64,000 nt of DNA from NCBI GenBank assembly GCA_914767715.1, contig OU612068.1:32548001-32612000 (forward strand), read 5' to 3'. Source of the stretch: Membranipora membranacea (lineage: Eukaryota > Bryozoa > Gymnolaemata > Cheilostomatida > Membraniporidae). The notes under the pieces are model-generated. The model ran no database searches, was not told the origin of the DNA, and saw only the letters and a list, made by a program, of their open reading frames with translations. The position numbers and the translations under genes were made by a program. Shown in pieces: positions 24,201 to 34,967 of the stretch (its first letter is position 1; every line of letters begins with the position of its first letter).

Positions 24201-27200
24201 CTGAATATTCATACTACAGAAAAAGTTGGAGCTGTTAAAGCGAAAGTCATTCCCTGGTTACAACACAGATGTGGATTACTACATCGCCTGCTTATTTCCT
24301 GTACTACATAAGATCCTCTGGCACGATCTATTCAAAGGCATTGTTCAGCAGAAGAATTTTGCGGTAGCTCTGATTAGTATGTTCTGTCGTCATATGAATA
24401 ATGATGAGCTGGTGCAGAGATCAGCTGAGCTGCTCACTCTCAGTATGCATGATGGGAAGAGAGTGGAGGAGACTGTCATTACGGACTTCATCACTAAACA
24501 GGTATGCCTGTCTGTCCGTTTGATAATACTGAGCGCACTGATTAAACCTATCTAACCATTCATCGGCCCTTAAAAACGACACCTTTGTACCATTCAAACT
24601 GATCACCATTGAAGTGTTAAGTCTATTGGCTCAATGATTGTAATCTCTTTCAAAGCAAGATTTTAGAACATCCTTTCGGCAATTGCACAAACCAGCACCA
24701 CAAATTAACAATTTCTGCCTTTTTGATTAGTGCCCTGAGATAATGCTAAAGTCTCTGCAGTTTTACACGTCCACTGCTAAACACAAACAGTCAGCTACTA
24801 TCCTCTCTCTGATGTTACCGATCTTCTTCTCCTGTACACAAGATAAGGGCCTAGAGTGGCTTCGTGATAACTGGTACGCCGTCATCTCATTTATACACAT
24901 GTATGAGAAAACCTATCTACACATGCATGTGAGTATACAACTCTTTGGTCTAGGTGTCATATATTACTGTGGAAACATTGGTCATGCGCCCAATTAAATT
25001 CAGGTGTTGGCCTCACACTCTGGGAAACAATTCAGTTCAAATATGCAGAGGGACGAGTAGCCACCCCTTGCCTTAATAAACCTTTTGTGGAGAAGATGTT
25101 TACCCATATCTAATAATGTCAAACAAAATACCACTCATAAATAACCTTTTAGCTTTAGGTTAGGTAGTTTTCGTTCATTTCCAGTTTTAAATTTCTGTGC
25201 GTAGATCAAATAAATCAATCGGGACATGCATGATCTCTGTATAGTATTTTTATGTGATGTGTTGATATTCATAGTATGATGAGAACAGGCCAATGGTTGA
25301 CAGAGTTTGGAGATCTTTCAAGAAGAAGTTTGAGCTTATTCAGCAAGAAAAAGCAGATCTAGCTTGTGCTGAACTACTCCACACAGAAGCTCTGGAGAAA
25401 GCTAAGGTCAGTCTAGCAGTTACTATGTGAACTAGATGAAGAGCGTGTCAGGTATTTATATGTATCACACGGGTCTAGACCTGAGGAACTACTATTAGTT
25501 GAATTATGGCTGATCGGCCAGAGAAAGTGTTGGATTTTATTATTTATATTTACTATTAATAGCTGCCTTTGGTTTATCAAGGTTGAGAAAAAAGAGAAGA
25601 AGAAGTCTAAGAAACAAAAGAAGAGAGCCTCTGAAGGTGAAGGTTAATAATAAACTTTATCAGTTCAGATTCTCTTGGCTCTCTCTAACTCACCATAATG
25701 AAAAATCTAAAAGCTGTGGTACGGTCGCCTTCATTTTGAATAATATTCACAACTGCCATCACCACAACAAACAGTCTGTGTTTTATTTTGCAGCGGAAGA
25801 AACTGTGGTGGAAAGTACACCACATCAACAAGATCTCCTGGTGGAGAAAGACAGTAAAGAAGAAGTACCTCATACTAAGCCAATACAGACAAGGGTGTCA
25901 TCATGTGAGATTACATTGAAGCGCTTTTAACGAATAATACTTCGTGTCGCGTATATATATATTCTTTTCTATTTGGCAATGCAATGCTTTGAATTCTGAA
26001 GCAGAGTTTCACATGCTTGCGGTAAAAAGCTGAGACCCATGGTGACTTTATAATGACATTACTACTCAGTTGATGGTGGATGGATATATGACGAGATATT
26101 TGTATTTTTAGCTGGGAATTCTTTGGTTGTGGTAGGGCCTTGCTTAGCAGTGACAGTTGATGATGGGTGTGTGACAGATGCTGCTACATGTGGTGGTATT
26201 GTCGTGACAGCTGTAGATGATTTAGCGGATATCGCTGATGATGAAGATGAGGCGGATGATGACATGAAGTTAGCTAAACATAAAAAGAAACGAAGGAAGA
26301 GAAAAAAAGGGAAGGGGGATAAGTATGAGCTCGGTGTACCGGTAAACATGCTCAACGAGGACGAGGCAAGTCTAATCGCTATGTATCATGATATGAATTT
26401 ATATGATATAATATAAATTTATATATGTATATATATTATTTATTTAATATAATTCATATATATCAGTGGCTATGTATCTTGGGTTGTTAAATTAGTAAAC
26501 AAATTCAATTTAATGGTTCGAGTAAAGCTCTAGCTACACGAAACGATTTTTACATCGATTTGTGGTCACGAGTGGTTAATCGGTGGATTTGCACGAGTGA
26601 TTACTCGTTTTAAGTGGACATTGAACTTGTTGGTCTTTTGCCCGAGTGATCTGGACGATCCTCTATGCTGATTGGTTGTTGATTGCTTGCTTCAATAATT
26701 ACACGGTTAAACACGTCATCTATCAAATCGTGACAGGCTATCAAAATGGAGGAGTTGATAATATCTGTAGTAAAATCACATCCTCCTATTCATGATAAAA
26801 AAGACCATAACTACAAAGATAGGAGTGGTGCTGTAGTGAAAATATGGAAGGTAATAGCTGTATCACTTGGAAATGGAAGCTGTCCTGACATGACATCCAT
26901 AGTATAGCATAGGAAAATCAATTTTACAGAAGACTGAAATTTTATTTGGTGAAGATTCAAAGTGACAAAGACCCGGATTTAATATGACATCTATATCCGG
27001 TCATTTGTTAACACGCCCATTAAATATCATTGGTCAATCGATTGAACTGAGGGAGTTCATTGGTCAATCTAGGCACCTGATTTATGACCCCACTATGACT
27101 CACTAGACCATCGTGTACTAACTCATAGGCCTGTATAGCAGTGTGGGATCGGCTGAGCATGTCTAGACATGCCATCGGCCTGTGATTACATCGTCTCGTG

Positions 27201-30200
27201 TAGCTACACCATAAGTAGTACTTGCGGTGTTTTTTTGTTAGGTTGCTTTCTATATCATCTCAGATAGTCTATACTCTATATCATAGATTTCATGTGAGAA
27301 TAAATAATATTGCAGGTGCGAGTTGCCTTCTCGTATGAGATGACTGGGGGTGCTGCAGCAGCACCGTTTGTAGCCGACTTGAGTGGTAAAGAGGAAGATA
27401 ACTTCGAGACAGTGATGAGTAAAAAGTCACTAAAACAGAGAAAGCGTCTAATATCAGATCCGCAAAGATTGGCCAATGGTGCTGAGTCTCTTGATGATAC
27501 TGATAGCAATAAGTAAGAGATGATTGAGTGATTCTTTCAAAAGGAAAATCAATGAATTTATGCAAACCCTGTCACAAAACCGGCTGAAGCTTGTTCAGAT
27601 TTTAATATATACAACCCAATCCAACTCAAATCATTTTAGGATACACAACGTTTACATAATTTTTCAGGTCTAATCAGTCCAGTAAGTCTGTATCACCGAG
27701 CCCTGTGAGAGCTGTCAGAGGACCAGATGTCTTACCTGATGTGTGCGCGACCTCAGCTGCTGTCAGTAACGCAACTGCTGACTTCCCAATTCCAAGTGGT
27801 AACAATCGAACAACAACCAACGATCAGACGTTAGAGATCACTGAAGTTCTACCCCAACCCCTGGCAACAAATGACTATCTCGTTCCTGTATGTTATTTCA
27901 CGATACTTTTAATAAGATAACTCTCCACTTTCTGAAGGAATCAATTTGCATTTTCTAGAGGTTGATCTTACATGAATCAGCCAAGCTTGCATTTCTTAAT
28001 TTGCGACGTACATACTTACAATGTAATCAAGTTTGGTCATTGTGATCGTGTGTATTGTTTTCTACAGCCTCCTGCAAACTTTGATAACACAGAGCCACCA
28101 ATTGCTCAGATGGCTGCGATTGTGCTCGAAGAACCTGAGAGCTCACCACCTTCTGATTCGCCTAATGACAGATCCCAGAGATTGAAAACCGCTTCCAACT
28201 TTTTACAAGAACTCGACCCACAGCCGGCAGTGAGTGAGGAGCCTCCCTATCACACAGATCAGGCACAGGTTACTGTCACTGAAGGAGCACCTGTGGATAG
28301 TTGCCTTGGGTTTAGCATACCATCTCTCCACACAACTACAGGTGCACAGCAGTTACCACCCTGCTCTCACTTCTCTCAAGCTCCATCTGTCAGCTGGGCT
28401 GATCTCCTCAAACACAAGGGTAATAATGCTTGTCGTCTATTTATGTCATACCTTGTAGCATTTTTTCATCGTGTCATGTGTGACATGTCGTTGATATGGT
28501 AATTTTTGACAGATATATATCTGTATGCACTACAATACTGTATATTCGATTTGGTTTCATAATATTCAAATTTGTTGTGCTTATTGGATGCACAGCATCT
28601 TGTATCAGAAAGTAAGAAAGCATTTTGATAATTGTCTGCTTATCTGTTTGTGTTTGCCTTTAGATGCTGAGTTTCCGAAGTTAGGTGCCAAAGTTACATG
28701 TAATCCTACAGCTTTCACCTGGGCATATAACACAAAGAACTCATCTTTAGTTCAGCCGCTATGCCTGCAGCAGTCTGCTCCAGATTCCACTGAATCAAGC
28801 TACAGCTCTAGAAAGGTAAACAGTTGTACTATACTATATTATAATGGTATGAAATAGTATATGAATTTAGGCCTGATTCAGCAGTTTTTCTACCAAACAA
28901 TGATCTGTAAATAGAAACATGTGAATTTTCGTCAGATTGAGGAATATAGGAAATGACCCATTTTCTTTCTGTAGGACAAGGAGGGATTCACACTAAGTGA
29001 GTTCATATTGCCTGAGGTTGCTCGTAAGATTAACAGCGCTCAAGGTGAGGGGCTGGTGTATAACGCCTCGGCTTCAGATCCTCAGAGTACAGACTCAGAT
29101 ATTGGGCTACTCTCTCAGAATGATTTGCTCGGAGAATCTGTAGCAGAAGGAATATCTGCTGTCGGTGGTAATCAAGACTCATCTGTACAGTCCCAGCAAG
29201 GTAAGATCTCACCATGAAATTCAAGTGCATTACATTTTTTGCCTAATGCTGACATTCTTTTACACGCTGACAGCGCTAATACCTTTTGTAATCAGTAATG
29301 GTATGTTTTCTCTCGCGTATTTTAAGCGAGTTGCAGTTTGAATCACGGAAGATCAAACCAGGCAGTTATTATGGAGGATACAGCTCCCGATCTCTCTAAT
29401 CTAACTAAAAGTGGTACTAAGGCTAGCGGAGACAACACGACATCTACCCAACAGCATACCTTCTCTCCTACTGATAGGGACTACCTTATGCATTTTATGG
29501 ATGAGGAGTTTCCTATTGGAAAGGTAGATACAACTATGTAACTTGTGAATTAATATTGTTGACTGCTTGCTGTTCTTAATGCTAATTGCTATCTACTGTT
29601 TTAGGGCTTGGTATAGTTCTCCCCACAGCTGCAAGAGCGAGTTTGCGGCATACACTATAATTCATTCCATTCTTCTATGTAGTTTTTTTGCCTACTCCTG
29701 ATCCTGAACCCTAACTATCAATTTTACAGATAAGTATTTCCCTTTGTGGTGTTTCAGGTTCCACTCTTAGATCCCCGGTACACAAATTTCCTGACAGATA
29801 TCAGAGTACCTGATATAAAGCCGAGCCCGCTAGATGATATCGGCTTCCTGTCTAACTCCTCAGACGATGATGTAGACACACAGCAGACTGTAGCTGGTAA
29901 TCAACAAATACCTGGTATGAAGCCTCCTGCTCCCACACGTCTCGCTCCAAAGGTGAGTGCGTACCTCCCTTATCCAAGCCACTAAACTATCATAGAAAAT
30001 CTTAAGATAATTGAGGATTATCAGTAGATGGAAGAAACTCCATTGTGAGTGTCCTATTGCCTTTGGCTCGAGTATCAGCAGTAAACATAATAGCTTATTG
30101 TATTACTGTATATTTAAAACACACTGCCAGTTTCCTATGGTATCAGTCAGGTAATTAAGTGATATGACATTGTGATATTTTCAGACAATCATGCAGAACC

Positions 30201-33200
30201 CTGCTACCAATCAGAATATAATAAATCAGAACAAGTATGAGCCTCAGACAGCAGCTATGACAGCTGAGCCTCCTGGACAGAGAAATATGGATATAATGAC
30301 TACTCTCTACCAGTATCATAACGCTGTTCTCATGCAGCAAAGGTAAGACAAACAATCATTGAAAGGTCATCTTCTTTGGTTATTTTCTCCTCTTGGGACA
30401 ATACTACATGCCCCTAACCTTATTCAAAGGCGTAACTTGTTGTAGATCACTGTGTGATTGATAGAATGTTTTTTGAACAGTATGAGCAGTTATTTCAACT
30501 AATGGCTTAACTTCTGAATGTTATCAGGGCTAACAACATGCCACCAGCCGGAGCACCAAACAACCACACTGCAGCTGCCATGACTAATTTCTGGATGCCT
30601 TACAACCAGCTGATGTACAGAAATCAGCAGCAGACAATAGCATATAACCATCAGACTATGTTCGGTAATCCAAATCATCAGAGCACTGCAGGTAAGAACA
30701 CGCAGCATTATGCAACACGTTTTCTTTTATTTATTTTTTATTTATTTATATACAGTTTATTTCGCACTGTTGCAAACTTTGTTTCTCTCCCCCGGAAATA
30801 ATTATACATCAGTGCTTTTTAATAACAGTGATGAATGCAAAACAGACACCTTGCAGATTTATTCCAGTACATTGCTGCTGATGACTATAATAGCTTTGAA
30901 GAGATACTTCTTTGCTTCGCACAATCCTATTCTTGGTTTGTTGACAGCTGCCACAGGTTACAGACCAGGTACGCTCAGACCACAGCAGCCTGCTAACTAC
31001 TTCCAGCAGCAGCCGAATCCTATCTCATCTACAGCTGGTAAAATATACACTCAGCCTCCCAAACCTCAGATCTCACAACAATACCAGATACCACCCAAAC
31101 ACGATATACCTTCTCCAACTACCGCAGTCAACAACATGGCTCTCATCTGGCAGGACTCAATGCCTGCTAAGCGGCACGACTTGCTCACATGGCAGTTCCA
31201 AGCCATGCCTAAAGATAAACTAGTCATCAAGGGAAATATTGTGCTATGTGTGGAAAACAAATTCATCCTGGGTAAAAGGTAGGTACAATAACATAGTTAT
31301 TTGGTGCCTTTGCATTTTATATTTCATGTTCAATGGTTGTCTAAGTTTTTTGAGCTCTCTTCAGGTCTATTCAAACTTAAATTATATTTTATGTTTTTAG
31401 CACGACATATAGCTGTGATGTGCTGGTCCTACTTGGTATGGTCGGTAAGGTACCAGCTGCGGTGAAGAGATTACCGATGGCTTTATTTGCTCCACTAAAG
31501 GACAGTCTGTATAAACTTCTACAGCCAAAGTTTCATTATGAGTATCTCGTCAGATACCTGGTAAGTGATGTAGTGATCGATAATACAGGTAGTAGAAGAT
31601 CCTCCTGCCACCGGCCTGTGGCAGAATTGATCAATTTGCCTGTTTTTGGTGTTGCGCCTCCTTGTGCCGACAGCAACTTAACAGTAGAATGGAAGCCACC
31701 CGAAATGCAGGCAAATAAATATGATCCAACTTGATCTAAGTTGGGCTGTCAAATACTTAAATTTGTGTGAATATGAAAGAATCATATCGATATCATTTCG
31801 ATTGGCTCATGATTAACGCTGCGTGGCGGTAAATAACTTTTGATTGTGACTTTCTTTGTTTCTCATATGTGATGGTATGACCAGTATGATTTTATTTTTA
31901 CAGGACATTGCAGAGGATGATAATTATGGGTACATAGCCCAGGAGTTGTGTGATTTTACACTTGATGAATACATCCATCTTCTTATAAAGAAGAAAGGTC
32001 TGAACCCTGCAGTTGATGTCTCTGTACTATTCAGACTTCTATACCAGATGTTCAGAGGGCTTCAGGTTAGCGCTTGCTATGTCTGAATTGTTGAAAGAGG
32101 GAACTGTCATCTTATTTCAATTTTAAAATCTAAAAAATAAATAGTATCAGTTTAACCAAAGAACCAGTCTCCGTGAAAAACTCATCAGACGTGTCTCCCA
32201 CAATAATAATGTAGATATCACTTTTGCTTGATTTCGTAGAATACATGAAAATACTCCAAAACGCCAAGAATTCAAATTTAATCAATTAAAATTCAGAAGC
32301 TGAACTTCTTTTGCAGATGCTGCACTTTAGATGCTCGATGTTACACAGGAATATGAAACCCAGTAATATTCTTATAGACGCAGCGGGTAAACTAAAACTA
32401 AGCGACTATGGCCTCACACATGTCACATCAGAGGGTGAGCTTTATCAACATATGCTGCCAAATAAAACAGCACTAGACCATCAGTCCTAGAGCAACACTA
32501 TCATTTACGCAAAATATCTGTCTTATTAACTATTCTTTCGTTTCATTTATATAAATAGTGATGAATAACAGTACAGTTGTACAGAGTCTTTTATATGCAA
32601 TGAGCTCAGTTTTATAGCAGAGTGGTCCATTGTTAATTGAATCTGAGACACGTACATGAAATGATGTTTATTGTGTTACATCATCCTTACCATAAGGTAC
32701 AGGAACAACCCGACACAACCAACAAAACTTCTAGCATTGTCGGTTTTTTTTCTAGGAATGACAGTATTCTACTCTAACAAGATAGGAGATAACTGCTGGA
32801 GGCCTCGAGAGTGTGTCAGTAATACACAGCAGTGGATGGCTGGATCTATATCTATGGCTCATTACACCATGCACTCCGATATACAGGTTAGATTAGTCTG
32901 AAGTTTGAGATGTTTAACACACATAATAAAATCCTCCACAGGTTTTACAATGGCTGACACATCGAGGCACATGCAACAATGTCTCAATAGCAGGACTAAC
33001 ACATGTGTTGAAGAGTGAATATTGTGTTATGGAAATTCAAAAGATTCAAACTACCAACCTTATTGGAATTTTTATATCTTTAGGTGGCAGGTATGCTAGC
33101 ACACTACATCCTAACAGCTGGTCAGCACCCATATGGAGACAATGCCTTTGATATTGAGGTGAATATAGCTGGTGGCTGGCTTAAAATGAAGGAGATAAAC

Positions 33201-34627
33201 AATGAAGCTAATCACCTTCTGTGGCTGATGATGTCTAAGGAATCTAGAGATCGGCCGGATATACACAATGTGCTCAGGTTATTACATGACATGACATGAC
33301 ATATTACATGTGACACAAAAATCCAATAATGTCAGAAAATCACTGCTGACTTTGAATAAGTTTATACATGAATTAATCAAAGCTATTGGTCTGTCAGAGT
33401 CATACAAGATTAATACTGAACAACTATTAGTAATTTTGTTTCGATATGTGATGGAAATGATCAAAGTAGGCCTCATAATCCAAATTGGCTGGATAGAGTT
33501 AACATTGCCTCCATCCCTTAGGGGAGCAGGGCCTGGTGGGATCATAATTATGATCTGTACAGTTTGGGTCGAGTTACCTTCCCATGTATATTGGTAAAGC
33601 AACTCCAACTATGACTTCTATTTTACATAGTGTCAATTATTTAATTCCAATAATATTGTGCACATTACTTGTTTTAGACATCCCTATTTCTGGTCAGAGA
33701 AAAGGCGGTTTGAGATGTTGGTAGCGGTTGGATGTGAGTTGGTTGAGATGGCAAAGACTTACTGTTATAAGAATATCACAACAGAAAAGCTTAATAATAT
33801 CAGCTGCCATGTCGTTAGCAGGGATTGGGTATGTGCCTCCGGACAACTACATGTTCTACCAATTCTTTGTAACCAAGTTATCTTATTGATGTCCAATAGG
33901 CTATCCTGAATGAACCTAGCAAGACAAAATGTCACAAACATCGGGGTCAATGATGGTCATTATTATCCTGTTAGTCCATTACAGGCTTTTCTCATAGAAC
34001 GTTTCAACAGCGTTTTCATCCATCTTCTTAATTGCAATATATTTTAGTGTAAAGCAGTTGAGACAAAGTTACTGGATGAGATGGATGTTGATAGAAGTTC
34101 AGCTACTACAGTGTGTGATCTACTGATGTTCTTCTTCCACCTACACCAAACCTACAACCGTCTGTAAGTACAATGACCGTGTTTGAATGGCTCACTGTGA
34201 ACTGTCAAATCATATGCCTTACTGAATGCGGAATTAAAAAGTCGTGTAATTCCAGTCGGATATCAACTCAAAACTTATCTGCAGGTCCAACAGGCGTCAC
34301 AATATAGCTCTCGTTGTTTTCTCATGACCCTCTTTCACTTTGGCATATCCTATTTCTACTCAGCTCTAATAATTGGCTTCTCGTCTATCACACAAATCTT
34401 ATGATTGAAGGACACTGAAACTATGTTGCTACCTTCACTTCTAACTACTTTGTACTTCACACAATGAACGATATGATTATTACAGATCTATACATGTGAG
34501 GTCAGGACTAGGGCAGCCTCATCTCTACTTTCTCAGCAGATTTCCTCATCTCTTCATATCTGTGTACAAAATAGTGAGAGTCAGTGACTGGATCAACAAA
34601 CCAGCCCTGAAGCAGTACCTGCAATGA
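21216..34627 (+). CDS. Ankyrin repeat - pseudokinase - KEN domain protein (RNase L/IRE1-like), 30 exons
   Basis: Exons: 21216-21428, 21809-21910, 22419-22517, 22818-22922, 23322-23519, 23774-23878, 24220-24501, 24731-24928, 25275-25406, 25582-25642, 25794-25904, 26112-26365, 27316-27512, 27668-27887, 28068-28419, 28664-28815, 28975-29200, 29327-29523, 29758-29952, 30185-30342, 30528-30691, 30948-31278, 31401-31560, 31904-32065, 32317-32434, 32756-32886, 33084-33277, 33678-33828, 34048-34163, 34486-34627. They join without a stop into 1,741 aa. Order: ankyrin repeats (about 72-274; DGNTPLILA, GANVNLQN); helical region (275-434); Ser/Pro/Gln-rich linker with an acidic then Lys/Arg-rich block; kinase (about 1315-1600) with AVK lysine and DYG, but HRN for HRD and no full glycine loop; KEN domain (about 1606-1741; HPYFW, SRFPHL). 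Ankyrin-kinase-KEN is RNase L order. KEN positions of IRE1 R905/N906/H910 read F/H/T, so RNase activity is doubtful. An alternative start lies at 21279. Confidence 0.88.
26530..27209. mobile_element. Inverted-repeat DNA transposon remnant carrying a MADF fragment
   Basis: The left end ctagctacacgaaacgat and the right end (reverse complement gtagctacacgagacgat) match at 16 of 18 positions and bound about 680 bp inside one intron. An internal open frame at 26746-26907 resembles the start of a MADF DNA-binding domain. MADF proteins accompany PIF/Harbinger-type transposons, so a non-autonomous or decayed member of that group is likely. No transposase core and no clean target duplication were seen. 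Confidence 0.6.
26746..26907 (+). pseudogene. Truncated MADF-domain open frame inside the intronic element
   Basis: 53 codons starting MEELIISVVKSHPPIHD, with DHNYKDR and KIWKVIA further on. This matches the MADF pattern of an N-terminal helix (LI..V..HP.L.D), a Y.DR turn and a W..IA helix. It stops before the domain is complete. It is not in the frame of the host exons and is enclosed by the inverted repeats, so it belongs to the mobile element. Confidence 0.55.
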
Positions 34628-34967
34628 ACTGTCACTAATTCTAACCAATACCTGACAGTGGCATATCTTCATTCAAACCTGATAGGCTCATCATTAATAA
34701 TCTGTAGCCATCTTATCAATAATCTACATCGCAGATCACTCCCCACTCATCTATCTTCTTTCATGCAATCAGCGTTTTTGTTGGTTTGTTGTATTATATG
34801 CATTATTTGAGTATTTAAACTATATTAAATTCACAGTTCAAAACACTCAATCTTGTTTTGAGAAAATAAATGTGTATATATTATCTTATAAATATTGAGG
34901 AATGATGAAGCGAGTAATCATAACTAAACTCAGTCACACCACAGAAAGTTGATCCCAGACATCATGT
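34628..34967. other. Shared 3' spacer between convergent ankyrin-KEN gene and receptor A
   Basis: 340 bp between two stop codons on opposite strands. AATAAA at 34865-34870 (+) is a plausible poly(A) signal for the ankyrin-KEN gene and lies about 100 bp from the receptor A stop codon, so the two transcripts probably overlap or abut at their 3' ends. Confidence 0.5.

Larger units (their letters stand above)
26366..27315 (+). other. GC-AG intron of the ankyrin-KEN gene
   Basis: The exon ends gacgag and the intron starts gcaagt, the typical strong context of a GC donor; no GT donor nearby keeps the frame. The acceptor is ttgcag at 27310-27315. The 950-bp intron contains an inverted-repeat element with a MADF-like open frame. 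Confidence 0.65.

Noticed and set aside
24930-25300. Exon start at 25289 (after gagaacag) in the ankyrin-KEN gene
   Set aside because: It gives an immediate in-frame stop; the acceptor at 25274 (ttcatag) keeps the frame open.
21216-34627. Two separate genes (ankyrin protein and kinase-KEN protein)
   Set aside because: All 30 exons keep phase, and no terminal stop, poly(A) signal or new start separates the halves; kept as one gene pending cDNA.
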